Source: Colletes latitarsis (Eukaryota; Arthropoda; Insecta; Hymenoptera; Colletidae). Taken from it: a stretch of 64,000 bases of DNA. The notes below the pieces were generated by a model. That model was not told the DNA's origin and ran no database searches. It saw only the letters and a list, made by a program, of their open reading frames with translations. The stretch lies in the NCBI RefSeq assembly GCF_051014445.1, contig NC_135141.1, positions 5,332,001 through 5,396,000 on the forward strand. Direction: 5' to 3'. Position numbers and translations under genes: made by a program. Position 1 is the first letter of the stretch; every line of letters starts with the position of its first letter. Positions 22,601-35,529 of this stretch are shown here, in pieces.

Positions 22601-25600
22601 CGAGGAAGGCAAAATCATGAGGCAGATGCAGGTGTAACGCAGACCTAACCCAGACCTAACCGGAGTTACCGACTAAAATACTGACCGAATCCAGGTTTAA
22701 TTGTCTGTTACTGTGTGGTACCACATTACTACGTGATTCAAACCCGAAAAAACCCAGGATCTGGCCAACAAGTATGCGAAGAAGGCAAAATCATGAGCCA
22801 GATGCGGGCATAAACCAGACCTAACTCAGACCTAACCGGTGTTACCGACTAAAATACTGACCGAAACCAGGTTTAATTGACTGTTTCAGTGTGGTGCCAC
22901 ATTACTGCGTGACTCAAACCTGAAAAAACCCAGGATCTGGCAAACAAGTAGACGAAGAAGGCAAAAGCATGAGCCAGATGCGGGCATAACCCAGACCTAA
23001 CCCAGACCAAACTGGTGTTACCCTCTGAAATGTGGATCGAAACCAGGTTCAATTGACTGTTTCAGTGTGGTACCGCATTACTACGTGATTCAAACCCGAA
23101 AAAACCCAGGATCTGGCAAACAAGTAGGCGAAGAAGGTAAAGGCATGAGCCAGATGCGGGCATAACCCAGACCTAACCCGGACCTAACCGTTGTTACCGA
23201 CTAAAATACTGAGCGAATCCAGGTTTAATTAACTGTTACTGTGTGGTACCACATTACTACGTGATTCATACCCGAAAAATCCCAGGATCTGGCCAGCAAG
23301 TATGCGAGGAAGGCAAAATCATGAGCCAGATGCGGGCATAACCCAGACCTAACCCAGACCTAACCGGTTTTATCCTCTAAAATATTGATCGATACAAGGT
23401 TTAATTGACTGTTACTGTGTGGTACCACATTACTACCTGATTCAAACCCGAAAAAACCCAGGATCTGGCCAACAAGTATGCGAAGAAGGCAAAATCATGA
23501 GCCAGATGCGGGCATAACCCAGACCTAACTCAGACCTAACCGGTGTTACCGACTAAAATACTGACCGAAACCAGGTTTAATTGACTGTTGCAGTGTGGTG
23601 CCACATTACTGCGTGATTCAATCCCGAAAAAAACCCAGGATCTGGCCAACAAGTATGCGAGGAAGGCAAAATCATGAGGCAGATGCAGGTGTAACACAGA
23701 CCTAACCCAGACCTAACCGGAGTTACCGACTAAAATACTGACCGAATCCAGGTTTAATTGTCTGTTACTGTGTGGTACCACATTACTACGTGATTCAAAC
23801 CCGAAAAAACCCAGGATCTGGCCAACAAGTATGCGAAGAAGGCAAAATCATGAGCCAGATGCGGACGTAACCCAGACCTAACTCAGACCTAACCGGTTTT
23901 ATCCTCTAAGATATTGATTGATACAAGGTTTAATTGACTGTTTCAGTGTGGTACCACATTACTACGTAATTCATGCCCGAAAAAACCCAGGATCTGGCAA
24001 ACAAGTAGGCGAAGAAGGCAAAAGCATGAGCCAGATGCGGGCATAACACAGACCTAACCCGGACCTAACCGGTGTTACCGACTAAAATACTGACCGAATC
24101 CAGGTTTAATTGTCTGTTACTGTGTGGTACCACATTACTACGTTGTTCAAACCCGAAAATACCCAGGATCTGGCCAACAAGTATGCGAAGAAGGCAAAAT
24201 CATGAGCAAGATGCGGCCATAACCCAGACCTAACCCGGACCTAACCGGTGTTACCGACTAAAATACTGACCGAATCCAGGTTTAATTGACTGCTTCAATC
24301 CGGTACCGCATTACTACGTGGTTCAAACCCCAAAATACCCAGGATCTGGCCAACAAGTATCCGAAGGAGGCAAAATCATGAGCCAGGTGCGGGCATAACC
24401 CAGACCCAACCCAGAACTAACCGGTGTTACCGACTAAAATACAGACCGAATCCACGTTTAATTGACTGTCACTGTGAGGTGCCACATTACTACGTGATTC
24501 AAACCCGAAAAAACCCAGGATCTGGCCAACCAGTATGCGAAGAAGGCAAAATCATGAGCCAGATTCGGGCATAACCCAGACCTAACCCAGACCTAACCGG
24601 TGTTACCGACTAAAATACTGACCGAAAGCAGGTTTAATTGACTGTTTCAGTGTGGTGCCACATTACTACGTTATTCAAACCCGAAAAAACCCAGGATCTG
24701 GCCAACAAGTATGCGAAGAAGGCAAAATCGTGAGCCAGATGCGGGCATAACCCAGACCTAGCCCAGACCTAACCGGTTTTATCCTCTAAAATATTGATCG
24801 ATACCAGGTTTAGTTGACTGTTTCGGTGTGGTACCACATTACTACGTGATTCAAACCCGAAAAAACCCAGGATCTGGCCAACAAGCAGGCGAAGAAGGCA
24901 AAGTCATGAGCCAGATGCGGACATAACCCAGACCTAACTCAGACCTAACCGGTTTTATCCTCTAAAGTATTGATCGATACAAGGTTTAATTGACTGTTAC
25001 TGTGTGGTACCACATTACTACGTGATTCAAACCCGAAAAAACCCAGGATCTGGCAAACAAGTATGCGAAGAAGGCAAAATCATGAGCCAGATGCGGGCAT
25101 AACCCAGACCTAACCCAGACCTAACCGGCGTTACCGACTAAAATACTGACCGAAACCAGGTTTAATTGACTGTTACTGTGTGGTACCACATTACTACCTG
25201 ATTCAAACCCGAAAAAACCCAGGATCTGGCCAACAAGTATGCGAAGAAGGCAAAATCATGAGCCAGATGCGGGCATAACCCAGACCTAACTCAGACCTAA
25301 CCGGTGTTACCGACTAAAATACTGACCGAAACCAGGTTTAATTGACTGTTGCAGTGTGGTGCCACATTACTGCGTGATTCAATCCCGAAAAAAACCCAGG
25401 ATCTGGCCAACAAGTATGCGAGGAAGGCAAAATCATGAGGCAGATGCAGGTGTAACACAGACCTAACCCAGACCTAACCGGAGTTACCGACTAAAATACT
25501 GACCGAATCCAGGTTTAATTGTCTGTTACTGTGTGGTACCACATTACTACGTGATTCAAACCCGAAAAAACCCAGGATCTGGCCAACAAGTATGCGAAGA

Positions 25601-28600
25601 AGGCAAAATCATGAGCCAGATGCGGACGTAACCCAGACCTAACTCAGACCTAACCGGTTTTATCCTCTAAGATATTGATTGATACAAGGTTTAATTGACT
25701 GTTTCAGTGTGGTACCACATTACTACGTAATTCATGCCCGAAAAAACCCAGGATCTGGCAAACAAGTAGGCGAAGAAGGCAAAAGCATGAGCCAGATGCG
25801 GGCATAACACAGACCTAACCCGGACCTAACCGGTGTTACCGACTAAAATACTGACCGAATCCAGGTTTAATTGTCTGTTACTGTGTGGTACCACATTACT
25901 ACGTTGTTCAAACCCGAAAATACCCAGGATCTGGCCAACAAGTATGCGAAGAAGGCAAAATCATGAGCAAGATGCGGCCATAACCCAGACCTAACCCGGA
26001 CCTAACCGGTGTTACCGACTAAAATACTGACCGAATCCAGGTTTAATTGACTGCTTCAATCCGGTACCGCATTACTACGTGGTTCAAACCCCAAAATACC
26101 CAGGATCTGGCCAACAAGTATCCGAAGGAGGCAAAATCATGAGCCAGGTGCGGGCATAACCCAGACCCAACCCAGAACTAACCGGTGTTACCGACTAAAA
26201 TACAGACCGAATCCACGTTTAATTGACTGTCACTGTGAGGTGCCACATTACTACGTGATTCAAACCCGAAAAAACCCAGGATCTGGCCAACCAGTATGCG
26301 AAGAAGGCAAAATCATGAGCCAGATTCGGGCATAACCCAGACCTAACCCAGACCTAACCGGTGTTACCGACTAAAATACTGACCGAAAGCAGGTTTAATT
26401 GACTGTTTCAGTGTGGTGCCACATTACTACGTTATTCAAACCCGAAAAAACCCAGGATCTGGCCAACAAGTATGCGAAGAAGGCAAAATCGTGAGCCAGA
26501 TGCGGGCATAACCCAGACCTAGCCCAGACCTAACCGGTTTTATCCTCTAAAATATTGATCGATACCAGGTTTAGTTGACTGTTTCGGTGTGGTACCACAT
26601 TACTACGTGATTCAAACCCGAAAAAACCCAGGATCTGGCCAACAAGCAGGCGAAGAAGGCAAAGTCATGAGCCAGATGCGGACATAACCCAGACCTAACT
26701 CAGACCTAACCGGTTTTATCCTCTAAAGTATTGATCGATACAAGGTTTAATTGACTGTTACTGTGTGGTACCACATTACTACGTGATTCAAACCCGAAAA
26801 AACCCAGGATCTGGCAAACAAGTATGCGAAGAAGGCAAAATCATGAGCCAGATGCGGGCATAACCCAGACCTAACCCAGACCTAACCGGCGTTACCGACT
26901 AAAATACTGACCGAAACCAGGTTTAATTGACTGTTTCAGTGTGGTGCCATATTACTACGTTATTCAAACCCGAAAAAACCCAGGATCTGGCCAACAAGTA
27001 TGCGAAGAAGGCAAAATCATGAGCCAGATGCGGGCATAACCCAGACCTAACCAAGACCTAACCGTTGTTATCCTCTATAATATTCATCGAAACCAGGTGT
27101 ACTTGACTGTTTCAAAGCGGTACCACATTACTACGTGAATCAAACCCGAAAAAACCCAGGATCTGGCCAACAAGTATGCGAAGAAGGCAAAATCATGAGC
27201 CAGATGCGGGCATAACCCAGACCTAACCCAGACCTAATCGTTGTTATCCTCTATAATATTGATCGAAGCCAGGTTTAATTGACTGTTTCAGTGCGGTGCC
27301 ACATTACTGCGTGATTCAAACCCTAAAAAACCAAGGATCTGGGCAACAGGAATGCGGAAAAGGAAAAATCATCAGCCTGGTGCGGTCATAACCCAGACCC
27401 AACCCAGACCTAAACGTTGTTATCCTCTAAAATATTGATCGAAGCCAGGTTGAATTGACTGTTACTGTGTGGTACCACATTACTACGTGATTCAAACCCG
27501 AAAAAACCCAGGATCTGGCAAACAAGTATGCGAAGAAGGCAAAATCATGAGCCAGATGCGGGCATAACCCAGACCTAACCCAGACCTAACCGGTGTTACC
27601 GACTAAAATACTGACCGAAACCAGGTTTAACTGACTGTTACTGTGTGGTACCACATTATTACGTTATTCAAACCCGAAAAAACCCAGGATCTGGCCAAAA
27701 AAGTATGCGAAGAAGGCAAAATCATGAGCCAGATGCGGGCATAACCCAGACCCAACCCAGACCTAACCGGTGTTACCGACTAATATACTGACCGAATCCA
27801 CGTTTAATTGACTGCCACTGTGAGGTGCCAAATTACTACGTGATTCAAACCCGAAAAAACCCAGGATCTGGCCAACAAGTAGGCGAAGAAGGCAAAAGCA
27901 TGACCCAGATGCGGGCATAACCCAGACCTAACCCTGACCTAACCGGTGTTACCGACTAAAATACTGACCGAAACCAGGTTTAATTGACTGTTTCAGTGCG
28001 GTGCCACATTACTGCGTGATTCAAACCCTAAAAAACCATGGATCTGGCAACAGGAATGCGGAAAAGGAAAAATCATCAGCCAGGTGCGGGCATAACCCAG
28101 ACCCAACCCAGACCTAAACGTTGTTATCCTCTAAAATATTGATCGAAGCCAGGTTTAATTGACTGTTTCAGTGCGGTGCCACATTACTGCGTGATACAAA
28201 CCCGATAAAACCACGGATCTGGACAACAGGAATGCGGAAAAGGCAAAGTCATCAGCCAGGTGCGGGCATAACCCAGACCTAACCCTGACCTAACCGATGT
28301 TACCGACTAAAATACTGACCGAATACAGGTTTAATTGACTGTTCTAGTGTGGTACCATATTACTACGTGATTCAAACCCGACAAAAACCCAGGATCTGGC
28401 CGACAAGTATGCGAGGACGGCAAAATCATGTGGCAGACGCGGGTGTAACCCAGACCTAACCCAGACCTAACCGGGGTTACCGACCTAAATACTGACCGAA
28501 TCCAGGTTTAATTAACTGTTACTGTGTCTTACCACATTACAACGTGATTCAAACCCGAAAAAACCCAGGATCTGACCAACAAGTATGTGAAGAAGGCAAA

Positions 28601-31600
28601 ATCATGAGCCGGATGCGGGCATAACCCAGACCTAACCCAGACCTAACCGGTGTTACCGACTAAAATACTGACCGAAACCAGGTTTAACTGACTGTTACTG
28701 TGTGGTACCACATTATTACGTTATTCAAACCCGAAAAAACCCAGGATCTGGCCAAAAAAGTATGCGAAGAAGGCAAAATCATGTGGCAGACGCGGGTGTA
28801 ACCCAGACCTAACCCAGACCTAACCGGGGTTACCGACCTAAATACTGACCGAATCCAGGTTTAATTAACTGTTACTGTGTCTTACCACATTACAACGTGA
28901 TTCAAACCCGAAAAAACCCAGGATCTGGCCAACAAGTATGTGAAGAAGGCAAAATCATGAGCCAGATGCGGGCATAACCCAGACCTAACCCAGACCTAAC
29001 CGGTGTTACCGACTAAAATACTGACCGAAACCAGGTTTAATTGACTGTTTCAATGCGGTACCACATTACAACGCTATTCAAACCCGAAAAAACCCAGGAT
29101 CTGGCCAACAAGTATGCGAAGAAGGCAAAATCATGAGCCAGATGCGGGCATAACCCAGACCTAACCCAGACCTAACCGGTTGTATCCTCTAAAATATTGA
29201 TCGATACCAGGTTTAATTGACTGTTTCGGTGTGGTACCACATTACTACGTGATTCAAACCCGATAAAACCCAGGATCTGGCCAACAAGCAGGCGAAGAAG
29301 GCAAAGTCATGAGCCAGATGCGGACATAACCCAGACCTCACTCAGACCTAATCATTGTTATCCTCTATAATATTGATCGAAGCCAGGTTTAATTGACTGT
29401 TTCAGTGCGGTCCCACATTACTACTTGATACAATCCCGAAAGAACCCAGGATGTGGCCAACAAGTATGCGTAGAAGGCAAAATCATGAGCCAGATGCGGG
29501 TATAACCCAGACCTAATCCAGTCCTAACCGGTTTCATCTTCTAAAATATTCATCGAAACCAGGTGTACTTGACTGTTTCAAAGCGGTACCACATTACTAC
29601 GTGAATCAAACCCGAAAAAACCCAGGATCTGGCCAACAAGTATGCGAGGAAGGCAAAGTCATGTGGCAGATGCGGGTGTAACCCAGACCTATCCCAGACC
29701 TAACCGGAGTTACCAACTAAAATACTGACCGAATCCAGGTTTAATTAACTGTTACTGTGTGGTACCACATTACTACGTAATCCATACCCGAAAAAACCCA
29801 GGATCTGGCAAACAAGTAGGCGAAGAAGGCAAAAGCATGACCCAGATGCGGGCACAACCCAGACCTAACCCTGACCTAACCGGTGTTACCGACTAAAATA
29901 CTGACCGAATCCAGGTTTAATTGTCTGTTACTGTGGGGTACCACATTACAACGTGATTCAAACCCGAAAAAACCAAGGATCTGGGCAACAGGAATGCGGA
30001 AAAGGAAAAATAATCAGCCAGGTGCGGGCATAACCCAGACCCAACCCAGACCTAAACGTTGTTACCGACTAAAATACTGACCGAATACAGGTTTAATTGA
30101 CTGTTCTAGTGTGGGACCACATTACTACGTGATTCAAACCCGACAAAAACCCAGGATCTGGCCAACAAGTATGCGAGGACGGCAAAATCATGTGGCAGAC
30201 GCGGGTGTAACCCAGACCTAACCCAGACCTAACCGGGGTTACCGACCTAAATACTGACCGAATCCAGGTTTAATTAACTGTTACTGTGTCTTACCACATT
30301 ACAACGTGATTCAAACCCGAAAAACCCCAGGATCTGGCCAACAAGTATGTGAAGAAGGCAAAATCATGAGCCAGATGCGGGCATAACCCAGACCTAACCC
30401 AGACGTAACCGGTGTTACCGACTAAAATACTGACCGAAACCAGGTTTAACTGACTGTTACTGTGTGGTACCACATTATTACGTTATTCAAACCCGAAAAA
30501 ACCCAGGATCTGGCCAACAAGTATGCGAAGAAGGCAAAATCATGAGCCAGTTGCGGGCATAACCCAGACCCAACCCAGACCTAACCGGTGTTACCGACTA
30601 AAATACTGACCGAATCCACGTTTAATTGACTGCCACTGTGAGGTGCCAAATTACTACGTGATTCAAACCCGAAAAAACCCAGGATCTGGCCAACAAGTAT
30701 GCGAAGAAGGCAAAATCATGAGCCAGATGCGGGCATAACCCAGACCTAACCCAGATCTAACCGGTGTTACCGACTAAAATAATGACCGAAACCAGGTTTA
30801 ATTGACTGTTTCAATGCGGTACCACATTACTACGTGAATTAAACCCGAAAAAACCCAGGATCTGGCCAACAAGTATGCGAAGAAGGCAAAATCATGAGCC
30901 AGATGCGGGCATAACCCAGACCTAACCCAGACCTAAACGTTGTTATCCTCTAGAATATTGATCGAAGCCAGGTTTAACTCACTGTTTCAATGCAGTACCA
31001 CATTACTACGTGGTTCAAACCCGAAAATACCCAGGATCTGGCCAACAAGTATCCGAAGAAGGCAAAATCATGAGCTAGATGCGGGCATAACCCAGACCCA
31101 ACCCAGACCTATCCGGTGTTACCGACTAAAATACTGACCGAATCCACGTTTAATTGACTGCCACTGTGAGGTGCCACATTACTACGTGATTCAAACCCAA
31201 AGAAACCCAGGATCTGGCCAACCAGTACGCGAAGAAGGCAAAATCATGAGCCAGATGCGGGCATAACCCAGACCTAACCCAGACCTAACCGGTTTTATCC
31301 TCTAAAATATTGATCGATACCGGGTGTAATTGACTGTTTCGGTGTGGTACCACATTACTACGTGATTCAAACCCGAAAAAACCCATGATCTGGCCAACAA
31401 GCAGGCGAAGAAAGCAAAATCATGAGCCAGATGCGGGCGTAACCCAGACCTAACTCAGACCTAACCGGTGTTACCAACTAAAATACTGATCGAATCCAGG
31501 TTAAATTGACTGTTACTGTGTGGGACCACATTACTACGTGATTCAAACCCGAAAAAACCCAGGATTTGGCCAACACGAATGCGGAAAAGGCTAAATCATG

Positions 31601-33384
31601 AGCCAGATGCGGGCATAACCCAGACCTAACCCAGACCTAACCGGTTTTATCCTCTAAAATATTGATCGATACCGGGTGTAATTGACTGTTTCGGTGTGGT
31701 ACCACATTACTACGTGATTCAAACCCGAAAAAACCCATGATCTGGCCAACAAGCAGGCGAAGAAAGCAAAATCATGAGCCAGATGCGGGTGTAACCCAGA
31801 CCTAACCCAGACCTAACCGGGGTTACCGACCTAAATACTGACCGAATCCAGGTTTAATTAACTGTTACTGTGTCTTACCACATTACAACGTGATTCAAAC
31901 CCGAAAAACCCCAGGATCTGGCCAACAAGTATGTGAAGAAGGCAAAATCATGAGCCAGATGCGGGCATAACCCAGACCTAACCCAGACGTAACCGGTGTT
32001 ACCGACTAAAATACTGACCGAAACCAGGTTTAACTGACTGTTACTGTGTGGTACCACATTATTACGTTATTCAAACCCGAAAAAACCCAGGATCTGGCCA
32101 ACAAGTATGCGAAGAAGGCAAAATCATGAGCCAGTTGCGGGCATAACCCAGACCCAACCCAGACCTAACCGGTGTTACCGACTAAAATACTGACCGAATC
32201 CACGTTTAATTGACTGCCACTGTGAGGTGCCAAATTACTACGTGATTCAAACCCGAAAAAACCCAGGATCTGGCCAACAAGTATGCGAAGAAGGCAAAAT
32301 CATGAGCCAGATGCGGGCATAACCCAGACCTAACCCAGATCTAACCGGTGTTACCGACTAAAATAATGACCGAAACCAGGTTTAATTGACTGTTTCAATG
32401 CGGTACCACATTACTACGTGAATTAAACCCGAAAAAACCCAGGATCTGGCCAACAAGTATGCGAAGAAGGCAAAATCATGAGCCAGATGCGGGCATAACC
32501 CAGACCTAACCCAGACCTAAACGTTGTTATCCTCCAGAATATTGATCGAAGCCAGGTTTAACTCACTGTTTCAATGCAGTACCACATTACTACGTGGTTC
32601 AAACCCGAAAATACCCAGGATCTGGCCAACAAGTATCCGAAGAAGGCAAAATCATGAGCTAGATGCGGGCATAACCCAGACCCAACCCAGACCTATCCGG
32701 TGTTACCGACTAAAATACTGACCGAATCCACGTTTAATTGACTGCCACTGTGAGGTGCCACATTACTACGTGATTCAAACCCAAAGAAACCCAGGATCTG
32801 GCCAACCAGTACGCGAAGAAGGCAAAATCATGAGCCAGATGCGGGCATAACCCAGACCTAACCCAGACCTAACCGGTTTTATCCTCTAAAATATTGATCG
32901 ATACCGGGTGTAATTGACTGTTTCGGTGTGGTACCACATTACTACGTGATTCAAACCCGAAAAAACCCATGATCTGGCCAACAAGCAGGCGAAGAAAGCA
33001 AAATCATGAGCCAGATGCGGGCGTAACCCAGACCTAACTCAGACCTAACCGGTGTTACCAACTAAAATACTGATCGAATCCAGGTTAAATTGACTGTTAC
33101 TGTGTGGGACCACATTACTACGTGATTCAAACCCGAAAAAACCCAGGATTTGGCCAACACGAATGCGGAAAAGGCTAAATCATGAGCCAGATGCGGGCAT
33201 AACCCAGACCTAACCCAGACCTAACCGGTTTTATCCTCCAAAATATTGATCGATACTAGGTTTAATTGACTGTTACTGTGTGGTACCACATTACTACGTG
33301 ATTCAAACCCGAAGAAACCCAGGATCTGGTAAACAAGTATGCGAAGAATGCAAAATCATGATCCAGATGCGGGCATAACCCTGA

Positions 33385-33386
<2 letters not shown>
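19651..33386 (+). repeat. Telomere-motif satellite array, right part (~78 units of ~176 bp)
   Basis: Same unit as the left part. A ~1761-bp (ten-unit) tandem duplication covers about 23401-25169 and 25162-26930, with nearly identical copies sharing rare variants such as TCATGCCCG (23971 and 25732). A 1584-bp (nine-unit) duplication covers about 30219-31650 and 31803-33236. Some units have one CCCAGACCTAA instead of two (near 19845 and 21771). Variation is greater from about 27040 to 33386. The array ends at the A2 poly(A). No genes are supported. Confidence 0.96.
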
Positions 33387-33418
<32 letters not shown>

Positions 33419-33523
33419 GTGGTGAAATCCTCATGGACACCCCGGCTCCCTGGGGGGGGAGGCCGGGGTAGTGCCGGACTCTTACCGGCTAAAACACCAC
33501 GGTGACCGCCTGCGCCTTTATCT

Positions 33524-33571
33524 GGGGAGAGTCACGGGAACCAAACTAGCGATACTACCGTGACTCTCCCC
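33524..33571 (-). promoter_or_regulatory. 3'UTR hairpin of family A (14-bp perfect stem, 20-nt loop)
   Basis: Arms 33524-33537 and 33558-33571 are exact complements (GGGGAGAGTCACGG / CCGTGACTCTCCCC) with a 20-nt loop. The family B hairpin at 55287-55333 has the same loop length and position but four differing stem pairs, each compensated. The GGTCACCGTGG box lies 16 nt further toward the 3' end. Confidence 0.8.
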
Positions 33572-33926
33572 GTTGGTGCAACGCCCTACTACAGGCCCTT
33601 CCCGGGGGAGGAGAAGTGATCCTCCTCCCCCAAAGGGGGGCAAACATAATTGATTGCCCCCCGGCGACGCCACGCGGTCACACGCGACGTCACCCCCACT
33701 CGTGCCGTTGCTACTAGCCGCGACCGGACCCCCACCCGATCGCGACCACGGCTGCGGGGCCGGCTAACACTGCCGCCCCCGCTAGACGGGGCATCTGCCA
33801 CGGGCCCCTGGTACGGCGATGGGTTGGTTGCGAGGGGGAATGAGGGAATAAAGACCGTCACCTCGAAACCAACCACCATCACCGACCCCATCGCGCTCCC
33901 CCTGCCACTGGGAGCGGTGGAGGGTC

Positions 33927-34982
33927 TTACCGACGACGTCGCCGCCTGCCCCCCACCTCTTCACGCGCCCTTTCGGCGTCCTCCTTGGCGGCCATGACCT
34001 CTTCACAATACAAGGCCATGGCCGCCCACGCCTCCTCACTGCCGACCATCGCACGAATGACGGCCGGCAGCGAGAGGTCCGCTCCAACTACTCCAACGAG
34101 GACACCGCGCTGAGCTGCCCACGCCGGGCACAACTGCAGCGTGTGCTGCGCGGTATCCTCCCTTCCCCTGCAATGATGGCACGCAGCCGTCGCCTCCCGC
34201 CCTATCCGATGCAGGTACCGACCGAAGCAACCGTGTCCGGTCAGTACCTGTGTCAGGCGGTAGGTGGGCGTACCCCAGCTACGGCCCACCCAGGCATAAA
34301 ACACTGGGCGGACCGCCGCGGCGACGCGATCATCCCGCTGGTCTGGCTTGGATAACCAGACCAGCCACCGACTATAGACGCGTCGCCGCGCCTGGCTTCG
34401 GGCCCTGGCGGCCTCCTCGCCGTGCGGGTCCACGCCCCGCTGGCGAAGGTCGCAGAGGCTTTGATAGACCTCTGCGTCCATTTTCGCCAGCAGGTGAAAC
34501 GGCGCGGAACCCGCCAGCAAGGTGGCGGCTGTGTAGGAGATCGTGCGATAACCCCGCACGACTCTGATGGCGACCAACCTCTGTAACCGACGGAGTACAA
34601 ATGCACCCCGCCGATTGGCCATCAGACCGCCGGCCCATATTGGCGCGCCATAAAGCGCCATGGACCGGACGACTCCTAAATACAGCCGCCTTGCCGCCAT
34701 GTTGGGCCCCCCGAGATTTGGCATTATGCGACCTAACGCGGCCGCTGCCCTTTCAATACGGGGACCCAACCCTTCCAAATGATGCCCGAAGCGCCAGTAG
34801 CTGTCGAGGGTGAGGCCCAGATACTTCATCCGGCGCCCCACCGCGACTTGGGCTCCACCCACCCGTAGAGACGCCAGGCGCGGCACCCCTCGACCACTGA
34901 CGTTGCACAGCCAGATGGCCTCGGTCTTCTGGGGTGCCACGCGCAACCCCAGACGCTCTACTTCGGCGACGACTCGTGCCGT

Positions 34983-34985
<3 letters not shown>
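33927..34985 (-). pseudogene. C-terminal part of LINE ORF2 (family A, A2)
   Basis: About 350 codons match A1 ORF2 after the catalytic reverse-transcriptase motif: RYLGLTLDSYWRF, ALYGAPIWAGGLMANRRG, then the C-terminal knuckle CHHCRGREDTAQHTLQLC and an arginine-rich end. The frame is open throughout, including the site where A1 is frameshifted. It lacks the endonuclease and the catalytic YADD, so it cannot act. The upstream continuation of this frame (to 35099) is only the poly(A) and 3'UTR of B1 read through. Confidence 0.88.
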
Positions 34986-35013
<28 letters not shown>

Positions 35014-35529
35014 GTCGTGGGGAAAATCTTCGAAAGACTCCCTCCCACCTCCTTGGGGAGAGGTGGGAGGGGTGTGTGGGATTCCCCGCGCCCGTACAAC
35101 GACAGGCGCGGGACCTACCCACTAAAAACCCCACGGTGACCCTTCGGCACGATTTGGGAGGATACCGGGAATCGCTCGAAGCATTCTTCCGGTATCCTCC
35201 CCGTGCCCGCGCTTTCGCGCCCATCCCCCGGGGGGACAATCGGTCCCCCCAGTAGACACACTGCCTCATAGCGGCAGGACGGGGCCACTCCATCCCGGCG
35301 CTATCCGTCCCGGGGCCGCGTTTAGTGGCGGCTGCGAGCCCCAACTCGCAACCGCCCGCGATCCCGTTTCCACCCCTCTGCGGCCGGGCGTTCATGGCCG
35401 CACCAGACCGCCGAGGGTGCCTCCCCTTGCGTCGGACCGGAAGGGGGAGGCACTCCTACCCCCAACCGGTCCGACCCGGCGCCGCCTGGCGGGAGGAGGG
35501 TCCCCTCAGGACCCCCCTCCCAGCCTTGG
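35014..35529 (-). other. 3'UTR of family B LINE (B1) with multiple hairpins
   Basis: About 516 bp. On the sense strand it carries a GTCGGACCGGT / ACCGGTCCGAC stem, the GGGAGGATACCGG hairpin, the GGTCACCGTGG box, a GC-rich CCCGCGCC / GGCGCGGG stem and a CCTCCCACCTC / GAGGTGGGAGG stem near the poly(A). Such a chain of stable stems suggests a structured RNA recognised by the element's reverse transcriptase, as known for related telomeric LINEs. Confidence 0.75.

Larger units (their letters stand above)
33387..34985 (-). mobile_element. Family A LINE, copy A2: 3' part only
   Basis: On the - strand, the C-terminal part of ORF2, the 3'UTR (33926-33416) and a 29-nt poly(A) (T run 33387-33415) are present. 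The poly(A) joins the satellite at CCCTGACC, the same target position as A1. The upstream part ends at 34985 where the B1 poly(A) begins. The missing 5' part of A2 is not found beyond the far end of B1, so it was lost or rearranged. Confidence 0.9.

Noticed and set aside
5806..33386. CRISPR-like array (regular repeats with variable segments)
   Set aside because: Units of ~176 bp are similar over their whole length with no unique spacers, the context is eukaryotic retrotransposons, and no cas genes are present.
34953..35099. Extension of A2 ORF2 into a protein starting at 35099
   Set aside because: That part is the 3'UTR and poly(A) of B1 translated by chance (lysine run), not part of the gene.
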